64,000 nt of DNA, taken from the NCBI RefSeq assembly GCF_008704495.1, contig NZ_CP023699.1, positions 7,192,001 through 7,256,000 of the forward strand. The letters run 5' to 3'. Below are positions 9,347-18,539 of the stretch, in pieces. The notes beneath the pieces are model-generated. The model did not search any database and was not told where the DNA came from. It saw only the letters and a program-made list of their open reading frames with translations. The position numbers and the translations under genes were made by a program. Source of the stretch: Streptomyces kanamyceticus. GTDB taxonomy: Bacteria > Actinomycetota > Actinomycetes > Streptomycetales > Streptomycetaceae. Numbering within the stretch: position 1 is the stretch's first letter; every line of letters begins with the position of its first letter.

Positions 9347-10813
9347 ATGACGAGTACGGACGAACCGGCACAGACCGGCGACGGTGCCCTGGCGGAGCCG
9401 GACCCCGCCGCGCCGCGGCAGTTGATCTCCTGGGTGACGCTCGCCCTCATGACCACCGCGTCCGTGGCCAGCCTGCGCCCCTCGCCGTCGATGGCCATCT
9501 ACGGGCTCGCCGCGGTCTTCCTCTATCTGCTGCCCGCCATCGTCTTCCTGCTCCCCACCGCCCTGGTCGGCGCCGAACTGGCCTCCGGGTGGTCCGGCGG
9601 CATCTACCGGTGGGTGAGCGAGGCGCTCGGCAAGCCGCTCGGGTTCGTCGCCGTGTGGTGCCAGTTCGCCATGACCATCGCGTACTACCCGAGCCTGCTC
9701 GCCTACGTGGCCTCGACGTTCGCGTACGTCGTGCACCCGAGCCTCGCCGAGAACGGCCCCTACGTAGCGATCGTCATCGTCGTCATCTACTGGACGGGCG
9801 TGTGGATCACCTCGCGCGGCACCAGGACCGTCGCGGGGCTCTCCTCGCTCGGGCTCGTCATCGGCACGCTCATCCCCGGCGTCGTCCTCGTCGTGCTCGG
9901 CCTCGTCTTCCTGGGGCAGGGCAACGCGTCCGCCGCGCCCATGTCCCCGGACCACTGGCTGCCGCCGTGGACCGGGCTCGCCAGCCTGGTCCTCATCGTC
10001 AACAACTTCCTCTCCTACGCGGGCATGGAGATGAACGGCGTCCATGTGTCGTCCCTGCGCCACCCCCGCGCCGAGTACCCGCGCTCGATCTTCCTCGCCA
10101 CCGGCCTCGTCCTGCTGATCTTCATCCTTCCGGCCCTGGCCATCAGCTGGGTCATGCCGTCGGAGCAGCTCAGCCTCACCGCGGGGCTGATGCAGGCGTT
10201 CCAGGCGTTCTTCGACCACTTCCACGTCGGCTGGCTGACGAAGGTCGTCGGCATCATGCTCGTCATGGCCGCGCTCGGCGGCATGCTCACCTGGCTCGCG
10301 GGGCCTTCCAAGGGGCTGGTGACGCTCGCCAGGCAGGAGGGCTATCTGCCGCCCTTCCTGCAGAAGTTCAACAAGGCGGGCGTGCCGCGGAACATCATGG
10401 TCGCGCAGGGCGTGGTGACCACCCTGATCGGCGTCCTCTACGCCTTCAGCGACGACGTCTCCAGTGCCTACTGGATGTTCTCCGTCATCACCGTGCAGAT
10501 CTATCTGATCGCCTACTTGCTGATGTTCGTGTCCGTCGTGCGGCTGCGGAAGTCCCAGCCGCACGTGGCGCGCGGCTTCGTGGTGCCTGCCGTGACGCTC
10601 GTCGCGGGCGTCGGATTCGTCGCCTCGGTCCTCGCCCTCGCCATCGGCTTCGTGCCGCCCGACCAGTTCGGCAAGGGGCCGCTCTGGCGCTATCTGCTGA
10701 TCGTCGGCGGCGGTCTGCTCGCGCTGGGCGTCCTGGCTCCCGCCGCGTTCCTCAAGTTCCGCAAACCCGGCTGGATCCACCCCGACCACAGGGCGCTCGA
10801 TGGAACCAAATAG
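9347..10813 (+). CDS. APC superfamily amino acid permease/antiporter (GadC-like)
   Basis: 488 aa with about 12 transmembrane helices. The first helix region and the GGIYRWVSEALGKPLGF segment match the glutamate:GABA-antiporter-like subgroup of the APC superfamily. NNFLSYAGMEMNGVHV in the middle is a conserved helix of that group. The ATG at this position directly precedes a short polar N-terminus; an upstream in-frame start would run through the promoter region shared with the divergent DUF6153-like gene. It is translationally linked to the next gene by an overlap. The substrate is unknown. Confidence 0.9.
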   Translation: MTSTDEPAQTGDGALAEPDPAAPRQLISWVTLALMTTASVASLRPSPSMAIYGLAAVFLYLLPAIVFLLPTALVGAELASGWSGGIYRWVSEALGKPLGFVAVWCQFAMTIAYYPSLLAYVASTFAYVVHPSLAENGPYVAIVIVVIYWTGVWITSRGTRTVAGLSSLGLVIGTLIPGVVLVVLGLVFLGQGNASAAPMSPDHWLPPWTGLASLVLIVNNFLSYAGMEMNGVHVSSLRHPRAEYPRSIFLATGLVLLIFILPALAISWVMPSEQLSLTAGLMQAFQAFFDHFHVGWLTKVVGIMLVMAALGGMLTWLAGPSKGLVTLARQEGYLPPFLQKFNKAGVPRNIMVAQGVVTTLIGVLYAFSDDVSSAYWMFSVITVQIYLIAYLLMFVSVVRLRKSQPHVARGFVVPAVTLVAGVGFVASVLALAIGFVPPDQFGKGPLWRYLLIVGGGLLALGVLAPAAFLKFRKPGWIHPDHRALDGTK

Positions 10814-11552
10814 CATTTGTCAACCGATGTCATCATCCACGACGACCGTCACGGCAGAGGCCATGTCCCCACGGAAGCAGCCGCGCACCACCCGGACCTC
10901 CGCCGTGCTCGTCCCGCTCCTCCTGCTCATCGGCGCCCTCACGTACAGCACCTGGCTGCTGGAGGCGTTCCTGCCGACGGGCCTGTCGCCCCTGCGGTCG
11001 TACGTCAGCGAACTCGCCGGAGAGGACCAGCCGTACGGGACCTTCTTCCGCACGGCCGACCTGCTCGGGGGCCTCTTCGTCCTCCTGGGCGCGGTGGCCG
11101 CGCTGGTGTGGCTCGAACGCCGGGTCCTGACCGTGGCGGGCTGGGCCGGTCTCGTCCTGTTCGGCGCGGCCACGGTGGCCGACTCGCGGTTGCCGCTGAG
11201 CTGCGCGCCGACCGCCGACGCGGGCTGCGCGGCGCGGGAGCGTGCGGGTGACATCCCCTGGACGCACGCCGCGCACGCGTTCAGCAGCAGCCTGGCGGTC
11301 GCGGGGGCGCTGATCGGCATGGTGCTGCTCACGGTCGCCGCCCGGCGAGGCACGGCCGCCTGGCCCCTCCTCGCACGCACGGGACCCGTCCTCGTCGTCA
11401 TCGAACTGGCCGCCACCGGCTGGACGCTGGCGTCCGTCGCCGCGTTCGACGCGGGGCACGGCACCTGGGGCCTCGGGATCGCCCAGCGCTTCCAGCTCCT
11501 GTCCATCGCGGTCTGGATCGCGCTCCTCGCCTGGTCGGTGCGGCGGCGGTGA
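10800..11552 (+). CDS. DUF998 family membrane protein
   Basis: Up to 250 aa with six predicted hydrophobic helices. The conserved DUF998 features are present: an N-terminal helix followed by LSPLRSYVSELAG, then FRTADLLGGLF, and a C-terminal GIAQRFQLLSIAVWI. Three starts are possible. The first ATG overlaps the permease by 14 bp and has AGGG upstream, favouring coupled translation; ATGs at 10827 and 10863 would shorten the polar N-terminus. It overlaps the next gene by 4 bp (GTGA). Function unknown. Confidence 0.8.
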   Translation: MEPNSICQPMSSSTTTVTAEAMSPRKQPRTTRTSAVLVPLLLLIGALTYSTWLLEAFLPTGLSPLRSYVSELAGEDQPYGTFFRTADLLGGLFVLLGAVAALVWLERRVLTVAGWAGLVLFGAATVADSRLPLSCAPTADAGCAARERAGDIPWTHAAHAFSSSLAVAGALIGMVLLTVAARRGTAAWPLLARTGPVLVVIELAATGWTLASVAAFDAGHGTWGLGIAQRFQLLSIAVWIALLAWSVRRR

Positions 11553-12346
11553 CCTTCGTACGCGTCGGGGGAGTGCCGCACCACGTCGAGGTGACCGGCA
11601 GCGGGCCCGTCTGCGTGCTGAGCGCCGGGCTCGGGCTCAGCTGGTTCGACTGGGACCGCGTGGTGCCGCTGCTCGCGCCGTCCCGCACCGTCGTCCGCTT
11701 CGACCGCCCCGGGCTCGGCCTGAGCGGGCACGCGCGCGTGGCGCCCACCGCGCGCGGCGAGGCCGAGCGGATCCGTGCCGTCCTCGACGCGGTGGGGCTC
11801 GGCGGGCGGCGGGTCACGGTGGCGGGCCACTCGCTCGCCGGATTCCACGCCGAGGCGTTCGCGCGCCTGTACCCGGAGCGGACTGCGGGCCTCGTCCTGG
11901 TGGACTCCAGCGTGGAGGAACACCCGCGCGTCCGGTTGCCGCGTGCCCCACGGGTGGCCTGCACGCGCGCGTGCGCGACGGTGCTGTGCGCGGCCGGGGT
12001 GCCGAGGGCGGTGGGCCCCCTGCTGCGGCGCCTGCTGGCACCTCACCCCCAGGCCTGGGTCTACGGAACCAGCCGTGTGTGGCAGGCGGCACTCATGGAG
12101 TACGCGACGTACGGCGACGTGGCGATCGAACTCTCCGCCCTGCGCAGCGAGTTCCCCCTGGCCGACCTGCCGGTGACGGTCCTGGCCGCCCACGCGGGCG
12201 GCTCCCGTCGCTGGCTGACCCGCCAGCACCACCTGGCCACGAGCCTCGCGGCACCGTTCCATGTCGCGGAGCCGTCGGGTCACCTGGTCATGCGGGACCG
12301 CCCCGCGGACGTGGCGGAGGCGATCCTGACGACGGGCCCCCGTTAG
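11549..12346 (+). CDS. Alpha/beta-fold hydrolase
   Basis: 265 aa, likely cytoplasmic. It shows the usual order: oxyanion region near LSAGLGLSWFDW, then FDRPGLGLSG, the nucleophile elbow GHSLAGFHAEAF (Ser about residue 94), an acidic loop near VLAAHAG and a terminal His in PSGHLVMRD. The GTG start overlaps the stop of the DUF998 gene, so the three genes from 9347 onward form one coupled transcription unit. Substrate unknown (esterase, lipase or lactonase types share this layout). Confidence 0.88.
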   Translation: MTFVRVGGVPHHVEVTGSGPVCVLSAGLGLSWFDWDRVVPLLAPSRTVVRFDRPGLGLSGHARVAPTARGEAERIRAVLDAVGLGGRRVTVAGHSLAGFHAEAFARLYPERTAGLVLVDSSVEEHPRVRLPRAPRVACTRACATVLCAAGVPRAVGPLLRRLLAPHPQAWVYGTSRVWQAALMEYATYGDVAIELSALRSEFPLADLPVTVLAAHAGGSRRWLTRQHHLATSLAAPFHVAEPSGHLVMRDRPADVAEAILTTGPR

Positions 12347-12375
12347 GGGCGCGGGGAACTGCGCGCTCAGCGCGC

Positions 12376-12430
12376 GAAGAGCCGCAGACGCGTCTGCCGA
12401 GGTCCCCGCAGACGCGACTGCGGCTTCTTT
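12376..12430 (+). terminator. Long imperfect hairpin followed by T residues
   Basis: Arms GAAGAGCCGCAGACGCGTCT and its near-complement (one mismatch in the core) surround a 10-base loop and end in CTTCTTT. It sits 30 bp after the hydrolase stop and may end that operon. It is embedded in the common GGGGCGCGGGG intergenic repeat that fills 12347-12500; no gene was seen in this gap. Confidence 0.6.
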
Positions 12431-12504
12431 GTGGTTGCTCGCGCCCCGCGGCGGAGCCGCAGATGTCACAGCCCCGCGCCCCTTACGGGGCGCCCCCGAA
12501 CCGC

Positions 12505-13557
12505 TCAGCAGCCCGCAGGGCGCGGCCGCACGCTGTCGCGGATGACGATGTGCGTGCCCAGGAGATGCCGCTCCTGCCCCGCGCGGGGCGACCCGGACAG
12601 TGCCTGGCGTACGGCCGTGCGCCCCATTTCCTCGGCGGGGATGTGCACCGTGGTCAGCCCCGGCGTGATGTCGCCCGCGACGGGGTCGTCGTTGTAGCCG
12701 ACCACCGACATGTCATCGGGCACCCGGAGCCCGAACTCGCGCAGCGCGATGATCGCCGCCGCGGCGGCCCGGTCGTCGCCCGCGAAGACGGCGGTGAACT
12801 CCGGCTTCCCTCCTGCCTTTTCGAGCAGGTCCCGCATCGCCCGGTAGCCGTTGTTCTGCCCGAAGCCGACCCCGTGGAGGAGGGCGTCGTCACGCGATAC
12901 GCCGTGGTCGTCGAGCGCGCGGAGGTAGCCGACGACCCGGTCCTCGCCGGTGGTGTTCCCCGGCTGGTAGCCGAGCAGCGCGATCCGCCGGTGTCCCGCG
13001 CCCAGGAGATGGCTGGTGACGGCGTGGGCACCCGCTTCGTTGTCGTACTCCACGACGAGCGCGGGCACGTCGGGCGCGGGCGCGGGCCTGCCGCACAGCA
13101 CGAGCCGGGATCCCGCCGCCGCGAGCGCCTCGGCGTAACGCGCCATCCGCTGGCGGTACTCGTCGTCCTCGATGACGCCGCCCACAAGCACCACGGCCTC
13201 GGCGGCCTGTTCGCGCATCATCTGGACGAGGGCGAGCTCACGGGCGGGATCGCTGCCCGTGGAGGAGACGAGGGTGAGGCGGCCGCGCTGGGCGGCCTCC
13301 ATCTCCACGCCCTGCGCGACCCCCGCGTAGAACGCGCCCACCACGTCGAACATGAGCACGGCGATCGTCTTGCGGCCCGCGCCGGCCAACGCGCGCGCGT
13401 GCGCGTTGGCGACGTAGTCCAGATCCTTGACCGCCCGCAGCACCTTGGCGCGCGACGCCGTCGACGTCGGGTAGTTGCCCGCGAGCACCCGCGAGACGGT
13501 CGCTACCGAGACGCCCGCCCGCGCGGCCACTTCGCGGATGGTGACCCGCTCGCCCAT
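12505..13557 (-). CDS. LacI family repressor of the adjacent ABC sugar operon
   Basis: 350 aa. The N-terminal LacI helix-turn-helix (TIREVAARAGVSVATVSRVLAG, residues 6-27) and hinge helix (NAHARAL) precede a periplasmic-binding-protein-like sensor domain with the typical FAGDDRAAAAAI and VVGYNDDPVAGDITPGLTTVHIP segments. It is the last gene of the minus-strand run permease-permease-binding protein-LacI, 98 bp after the binding protein. Two operator-like palindromes of LacI type lie in the divergent promoter region of that operon, so it is probably the local repressor, relieved by the imported sugar or a derivative. Confidence 0.92.
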   Translation of the reverse strand: MGERVTIREVAARAGVSVATVSRVLAGNYPTSTASRAKVLRAVKDLDYVANAHARALAGAGRKTIAVLMFDVVGAFYAGVAQGVEMEAAQRGRLTLVSSTGSDPARELALVQMMREQAAEAVVLVGGVIEDDEYRQRMARYAEALAAAGSRLVLCGRPAPAPDVPALVVEYDNEAGAHAVTSHLLGAGHRRIALLGYQPGNTTGEDRVVGYLRALDDHGVSRDDALLHGVGFGQNNGYRAMRDLLEKAGGKPEFTAVFAGDDRAAAAAIIALREFGLRVPDDMSVVGYNDDPVAGDITPGLTTVHIPAEEMGRTAVRQALSGSPRAGQERHLLGTHIVIRDSVRPRPAGC

Positions 13558-13655
13558 GTCTCTCCCTCATTCGGCAACCAGCTTGATCCGGGGCGGAGTT
13601 GCTCCCACGGCGGCCCACCCGCCCCGGACCCATCATCCCGCGCCCCACCGCCGGG

Positions 13656-15308
13656 TCAGTGCGCGGCCTCGTACTCCTTGAGGAACTCCTCGGCGGACCG
13701 CTTGCCGCCCTGCGACTGCCACTTGGCGTGCACGGCGTCCCAGTCGGAGAGCTTCTTGCGCCCGGAGACGATCGCCGTGACGCCGTCCTCGATGATCTGC
13801 TGCATCGAGGCGCCCTGCCGGTTGTACGTGTCCGACATCAGGCCCCAGTGGTCGTCGGGCACCAGGAGCGGCACGACCTTCTTCTCCCAGGCGTGCAGCC
13901 GCTCGGTGAGGTCGGGGAATCCGGGGAAGTACAGGGGCTGCGGCGCGTCCATCAGGTAGGGGAAGGGGAGGTTGGTCTTGGAGTCGACCAGGCCCAGCGA
14001 CGTGGCGACCGGATCGCCGTCCTTGTTGTACGTGAAGTGGGTGCCCTCCACTCCGTAGTGCATCAGCTCGTACTCCTTCGAACCGAACGGCGAGGCAAGC
14101 CAGTTGAGGACGCGCAGCATCAGCTTGACGCGCTCCTTGGACGCCTTCTTGATGACGGTGTAGCCGAAACAGCCGCGGTTCTGCTGGTAGACGGGGGTGA
14201 CGCCGTCGACCGCGTAGGGCTCGGCGACGTCCAGGGTGAACTCGTCCTTGATGCCCTGGGCGTTGGAGATGACGGCGCCCCAGCCGTCGGTCATCGAGCG
14301 GACGGTGCCGTTGTAGAACTGGGTCTTCAGGTCCACCTGGGAGATCGAGGTGGCGTCCGGGTTGTACGAGCCGTTCTTGCGCATGGTGGCCATGTACTCC
14401 AGGGCGGCCCTGAACTCGTCGGTCCCGTACATGTCGGTGACCTTGCCGCCCTTGATCTGCCACTGGTTGGGCGCGCCGTGCCACATCGCGTGGTAGAGGT
14501 ACCCGAAGAAGCCCACCGTGGACGCGCCGAGGGTGAACTTCCTTCCCTGCGAGCCCTCTTGGGCCATGGCTTGGAAGTCCGGGGCGGACATGCCCGGCTT
14601 GTACCCGGCCTTGTCGAACGCCTCGCGGTTGATGAACATCGCGCCCTGCACCTTGGCCCGCTCGATCGGCAGTCCGTAGATGCGCCCGGCGATGTGGCCC
14701 ATGCCCTCCCAGGCGTACGTGGGGATGTTGGCCAGGTTGGGATAGTCGTTGACGGCGTCGCCCGACAAATAGTCGCTCAGGTCCGCGCACCGCGACTTCA
14801 CGAACTGCGATTCGCGCGGCAGCACGTACCCGCCACCGAAGTTGATCATGTCGGGCAGGTCGTCGCCGGACATCAGCGTGGACATCTTGGCGCGGAAGTC
14901 CGCGTCCGGCACGACGGTGAACTCGACCTCGACGCCCAGGGCTTCGTTGACGGCCTGCCAGTACTTGTTGTCGCCGACCGGCTTCGGCGGGGTGCCGTAG
15001 GTGATGGTCATGACCTTGATCTTCTGCTTGCCGTCGCCGGGCTTCTCGGCCATCGCCCGCACGAGGTCCTCCGGGTACTTCGTGTACCCGGGCTGCACGC
15101 CCTCGGCGGTCGGCGCCAGATCGGGGGTGGGGCCCTTGGCGGGCGTGTACTTCGGCCAGGGCACCACCTTCTTGCCCGCGTTGGAGACGTTGCCGCCGCC
15201 GCTGGAGTCGGTGGAGCAGGCGGTGAGGAGGGACGGGGCGGCGAGCGCGGCGCCGCCGACGGCTATGGAGCGGAGCAGCGTGCGCCGCGACATCGAGGAA
15301 CCGGACAC
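13656..15308 (-). CDS. Extracellular solute-binding lipoprotein of an Lpl-type ABC sugar importer
   Basis: 550 aa, longer than MalE-type binding proteins and typical of the LplA/AlgQ group. The N-terminus carries SRRTLLRSIAVGG and the lipobox LLTACSTD, indicating export (possibly Tat) and lipid anchoring. The GTG start was chosen because GAAGGG stands 9 bases upstream; the internal ATG five codons later has no such site. Related proteins bind oligosaccharides such as unsaturated uronate oligomers. The ligand here is not evident. No ATPase gene is present in the operon, so a shared MsiK-type ATPase encoded elsewhere is likely. Confidence 0.9.
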   Translation of the reverse strand: MSGSSMSRRTLLRSIAVGGAALAAPSLLTACSTDSSGGGNVSNAGKKVVPWPKYTPAKGPTPDLAPTAEGVQPGYTKYPEDLVRAMAEKPGDGKQKIKVMTITYGTPPKPVGDNKYWQAVNEALGVEVEFTVVPDADFRAKMSTLMSGDDLPDMINFGGGYVLPRESQFVKSRCADLSDYLSGDAVNDYPNLANIPTYAWEGMGHIAGRIYGLPIERAKVQGAMFINREAFDKAGYKPGMSAPDFQAMAQEGSQGRKFTLGASTVGFFGYLYHAMWHGAPNQWQIKGGKVTDMYGTDEFRAALEYMATMRKNGSYNPDATSISQVDLKTQFYNGTVRSMTDGWGAVISNAQGIKDEFTLDVAEPYAVDGVTPVYQQNRGCFGYTVIKKASKERVKLMLRVLNWLASPFGSKEYELMHYGVEGTHFTYNKDGDPVATSLGLVDSKTNLPFPYLMDAPQPLYFPGFPDLTERLHAWEKKVVPLLVPDDHWGLMSDTYNRQGASMQQIIEDGVTAIVSGRKKLSDWDAVHAKWQSQGGKRSAEEFLKEYEAAH

Positions 15309-15340
15309 GTGAATGAGCCCTTCTGGACGACGAGTTGGGG

Positions 15341-16237
15341 TCAGCTCTTGATGGCGCCGGTGAGCACGCCCTTGGTGAAGTACTTCTGGAGGAAGGGGTA
15401 GACGAGCAGGATCGGCACGGTGGCGATCACCAGGACGGCCATCTGCGTCGTCTGCGGGGCGGAGACCATGCCCGCCTCGCTCAGCCCGGTGTCGGCGATC
15501 TGCGAGCCGCCGATGACGTACGTGCGAAGGACCTGGGAGAGCGGCCAGTGGTCCGACTCCATGTAGATGGAGGCATGGAACCAGGCGTTCCAGTAGCTCA
15601 CCGCGTAGAACAGGGAGACCACCGCGAGGGCCGCCTTGGACAGCGGGAGCACGATCCGCCAGAGGATCTGCCAGTCCCCGGCGCCGTCGAGCCTGGCCGC
15701 CTCGTACAGCTCCTCGGGAATGCCCTGGAAGAAGCCGCGCAGCACGATCAGATTGAAGACGTTGATCAGTACGGGCGCGACGAGAGCGGCATACGTATCC
15801 ATCATCCCCATGCCCTTGACCAGCAGGAACGCGGGGATCATGCCGGGCGGGAAGAGGAAGGTGAACAGGATGAGGAGCAGCACCGGCTTGCCGCCGAAGA
15901 CGCCGGGGCGGGCCAGGGCGTACGCGAGGAACGTGGTGCACGCGAGCGAGAAGAGCGTGCCCGCGACCGTCAGGCCGACGCTCACCCCGAGCGCCTTGGT
16001 GACGATGCCGCCCTCCAGGATGTTCCGGTAGGCGCGCAGCGTCGGATCGCTCGGCCAGAGCACCCAGCCGCCGTTGTCCACGACCTCCCGGTTGGAGGCG
16101 AGCGACGTCGAGATGATCACCAGGAACGGGATCAGTACGAGGCCGAGTACGACGACGACGGCGATGCCCTTCGCGGCCTTGGTCGCGAACCGCGGCTTCT
16201 CCATCCAGGCCGGGCGCGTTGCTTGACTGGCACTCAC
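15341..16237 (-). CDS. ABC sugar transporter permease, LplC/YtcP type
   Basis: 298-aa inner-membrane permease with six helices and the cytoplasmic EAA loop (LYEAARLDGAGDWQILWRIV) that docks the ATPase. The GTG start overlaps the stop of the upstream permease by 4 bp (GTGA), showing translational coupling; longer in-frame extension runs through the neighbouring gene. It works with the following binding protein and the preceding permease. Confidence 0.93.
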   Translation of the reverse strand: MSASQATRPAWMEKPRFATKAAKGIAVVVVLGLVLIPFLVIISTSLASNREVVDNGGWVLWPSDPTLRAYRNILEGGIVTKALGVSVGLTVAGTLFSLACTTFLAYALARPGVFGGKPVLLLILFTFLFPPGMIPAFLLVKGMGMMDTYAALVAPVLINVFNLIVLRGFFQGIPEELYEAARLDGAGDWQILWRIVLPLSKAALAVVSLFYAVSYWNAWFHASIYMESDHWPLSQVLRTYVIGGSQIADTGLSEAGMVSAPQTTQMAVLVIATVPILLVYPFLQKYFTKGVLTGAIKS

Positions 16238-17229
16238 TTGTAGACCCCCTGCTCGCCGAGCCGGTGGGCGACCCGGTTGGCGGTGAAGACGAGCGCCGCG
16301 CCGACGACACCCTTGAACAGACCGGCCGCCGCCGCGTATCCGGTGTCGCCGCCGACGATGCCCTGCCAGAAGACGAAGGTGTCGAGGACCTCGCCGACCT
16401 CGGGGCCCACCGACTGCCGCTGCAGCAGCATCTGTTCGAAGCCGACCGAGAGGATGTCGCCGAGTCGCATGATCAGCAGCAGGATGACGATGGGTCGGAT
16501 GCTGGGCAACGTGACGTGCCAGAAGCGGCGCCAGGGGCCCGCCCCGTCGATGGCCGCGGCTTCGTACTGCTGCTCGTCGACCTGCATCAGCGCGGCGAGG
16601 AAAATGATCGTCCCCCACCCGGCGTCCTTCCAGATCACCTCGATGACCACGAGCGGCTTGTACGCCTCCGGGTTGCCGATGATGTCGACGGTGTGCAGCC
16701 CGGAGTCGCTGAGGAAGGTGTTCAAAAGGCCGGTGTCACTGAGCACTTGCTGGAACAAGGCCACCACGACGACCCACGAGAGGAAGTGCGGCAGATAGAT
16801 CACGGACTGCGTGAAGCGGCGCAGCAGGTCCGAGCTCAGACTGTGCAGCAGCAGCGCGAGCGCCAGCGGGGCCGGGAAGAAGAACACCAGCTGCAGTACG
16901 GCGATGAAGAGGGTGTTCCACGTCGCGTGCCAGAAGTCCGGATCGCCGAACATCCGCGAGAAGTTCTCCGTGCCCACCCAAGGGCTGGCCCACAGGCCGT
17001 CGAAGGGCACGTACTCCTTGAAGGCCACGGCGTTGGCGATGAACGCGCCGTAGTGGAAGACCAGGAAGTACACGAGCCCCGGCACCATGAGCAGCACCAG
17101 GAAGCGGGTGCGCTGAAACCGCTTCCACAGCTCACCACGCCCGGTTTTCCTACCATTTGAACCACTGTTGCTTCGCTTTGGCGGCTTCACCGCCTCGGTT
17201 TCCGCCCGGTCCTTCGTCACCGTCGGCAC
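16234..17229 (-). CDS. ABC sugar transporter permease, LplB type
   Basis: 331-aa permease, first gene of the operon. Six helices are visible, with the EAA motif YEAAAIDGAGPWRRFWHVTLP. The GTG start (PTVTKDRAETE) is preceded by GGAGGGG at ideal distance, whereas the longer in-frame ATG would cover the -10 region. The promoter (TTGACC, 17-bp spacer, TAGATT) lies just upstream and holds an operator-like site in its spacer. Confidence 0.9.
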   Translation of the reverse strand: MPTVTKDRAETEAVKPPKRSNSGSNGRKTGRGELWKRFQRTRFLVLLMVPGLVYFLVFHYGAFIANAVAFKEYVPFDGLWASPWVGTENFSRMFGDPDFWHATWNTLFIAVLQLVFFFPAPLALALLLHSLSSDLLRRFTQSVIYLPHFLSWVVVVALFQQVLSDTGLLNTFLSDSGLHTVDIIGNPEAYKPLVVIEVIWKDAGWGTIIFLAALMQVDEQQYEAAAIDGAGPWRRFWHVTLPSIRPIVILLLIMRLGDILSVGFEQMLLQRQSVGPEVGEVLDTFVFWQGIVGGDTGYAAAAGLFKGVVGAALVFTANRVAHRLGEQGVYK

Positions 17230-17263
17230 GGCAACCCCTCCGTCGTCGGAATAAGGTGCCCGG

Positions 17264-17292
17264 AATCTAAAGCGGTTACTGGCCTTGGTCAA
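17264..17292 (-). promoter_or_regulatory. Promoter of the ABC sugar operon with operator in the spacer
   Basis: On the minus strand a -35 TTGACC and a -10 TAGATT are separated by 17 bp, a near-consensus HrdB promoter. The spacer holds AGTAACCGCTTTAG (17267-17280), which shares one full half-site (AGTAACCG) with the perfect palindrome at 17358-17371. Confidence 0.7.
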
Positions 17293-17313
17293 CCCCCTCC
17301 GCCCGCCTGTCTC

Positions 17314-17371
17314 TTGACCGCTCTCCCGGATTGGTCCTAGCCTCCAGTGCGCTGGTGAGTAACCGGTTACT
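17314..17371 (+). promoter_or_regulatory. Promoter and LacI-type operator of the dehydrogenase gene
   Basis: TTGACC (17314-17319), an 18-bp spacer and TAGCCT (17338-17343) form a likely promoter. The perfect 14-bp palindrome AGTAACCGGTTACT (17358-17371) covers the expected start of transcription. Such CG-centred palindromes are typical LacI-family operators. Confidence 0.72.
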
Positions 17372-17388
17372 ACGAGGGACGGTCACGC

Positions 17389-18408
17389 GTGGCAGAACAG
17401 GCAGAGGCGAAACGGGGACCGGTCGTGGCCCTGGCCATGGGCGTCGAGGTCGCGGAGCGTGTGTTCGCGCCCGATCTACGCGAACGGCTGGCGCGCGGCG
17501 TCGAGTTGAGCCCGGACGTCCTCGCCGACGGGCTCACCACCCCGGCGGCCCGCGCGGTGCTCGCCGACACGGAGATCCTGGTCACCGGCTGGGAGTGCCC
17601 ACCGCTCACGGCGGAGGTGCTGGCCCACGCGCCCCGCCTCCGGGCGGTCGTGCACGCCGCGGGCTCGGTCAAACCGATGGTGACGGAGGCGGTGTGGGAC
17701 CGCGGAATCATCGTCTCCTCCGCGGCGGACGCCAACGCGGATCCGGTGGTGGCGTTCACGCTGGCGGCGATCACGTTCGCGGCGAAGGGGGCGCTGCCGA
17801 CGGCCGCGAACTACGCCCGGGGCTGGCCGTCGTTCACCGACCGCACCGGTGCGGACGCGCGCACGATCGGGGTGATCGGGGCGTCGCGGATCGGCCGCAG
17901 GGTCATCGCGGCGCTGCGGGCGTCGGATGCGGGTTTCCGGATCCTCCTCACGGATCCCTACGTGACGGCTGCGGAGGCGGCGTCGCTGGGGACGGAGCTC
18001 GCGGACCTCCCCGAACTCTGCCGCCGCAGCAGCGTGGTCACCGTCCACGCTCCTCAACTCCCTGAGACGCGGGGCCTCTTGAGCGCTGCGATGCTCCAAC
18101 TGATCCCGGACGGCGGGGTCGTCATCAACACGGCTCGCGGTTCCCTCGTCGATACGGAGGCGTTGGCGCGGGAGTGTGCGTTGGGGCGCCTGGACGCGTT
18201 CCTGGACGTGACGGATCCCGAGCCGCTGCCTCCCGGGCATGCGCTGCTCCACCTTCGGAACGTGCTGGTGACTCCGCATGTCGCGGGGGCTCAGGGGAGC
18301 GAGGTTCGGCGCCTCGGCGAGTACGCGGTCTCAGAGGTGGAACGTCTTACCCGTGGGGAGCCGCTCAGGGGCCGCCTGCACCGCGACGACCTGCCCCGCC
18401 TGGCATAA
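17389..18408 (+). CDS. D-isomer-specific 2-hydroxyacid dehydrogenase
   Basis: 339 aa, NAD(P)-dependent. The nucleotide-binding domain is visible at about residues 155-180 (TIGVIGASRIGRRVIAALRA). Catalytic residues follow the family pattern: Arg in NTARGSLVDTEAL, Glu in DVTDPEPLPPGHALL and His in VTPHVAGAQ. The family reduces 2-keto acids or oxidises 2-hydroxy acids. It is divergent from the ABC sugar operon and shares its operator sequence, so it probably acts in catabolism of the imported sugar or sugar acid. GTG start with GAGGGA upstream. Confidence 0.9.
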   Translation: MAEQAEAKRGPVVALAMGVEVAERVFAPDLRERLARGVELSPDVLADGLTTPAARAVLADTEILVTGWECPPLTAEVLAHAPRLRAVVHAAGSVKPMVTEAVWDRGIIVSSAADANADPVVAFTLAAITFAAKGALPTAANYARGWPSFTDRTGADARTIGVIGASRIGRRVIAALRASDAGFRILLTDPYVTAAEAASLGTELADLPELCRRSSVVTVHAPQLPETRGLLSAAMLQLIPDGGVVINTARGSLVDTEALARECALGRLDAFLDVTDPEPLPPGHALLHLRNVLVTPHVAGAQGSEVRRLGEYAVSEVERLTRGEPLRGRLHRDDLPRLA

Positions 18409-18438
18409 CCCCTCGGCACCGCCCCCTGCCGACCCGCC

Positions 18439-18539
18439 CCGTGGCTTGAGCCCCCGCTCCCGCGCTTCTGCACCGGGGGACTGCCTCTACCCGCACCGTG
18501 GCTTGAGCCCCCGTTCCGCCCCTCGGCACCGGGGGCTGT
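18439..18539. repeat. Two direct copies of a 43-45 bp GC-rich unit
   Basis: Copies at 18439-18483 and 18497-18539 both begin CCGTGGCTTGAGCCCCCG and end CACCGGGGG(A)CTG. The same words in inverted order flank the hairpin repeat copy at the end of the MMPL gene (61351-61380, gggctcaag). Non-coding region downstream of the dehydrogenase. Confidence 0.8.
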
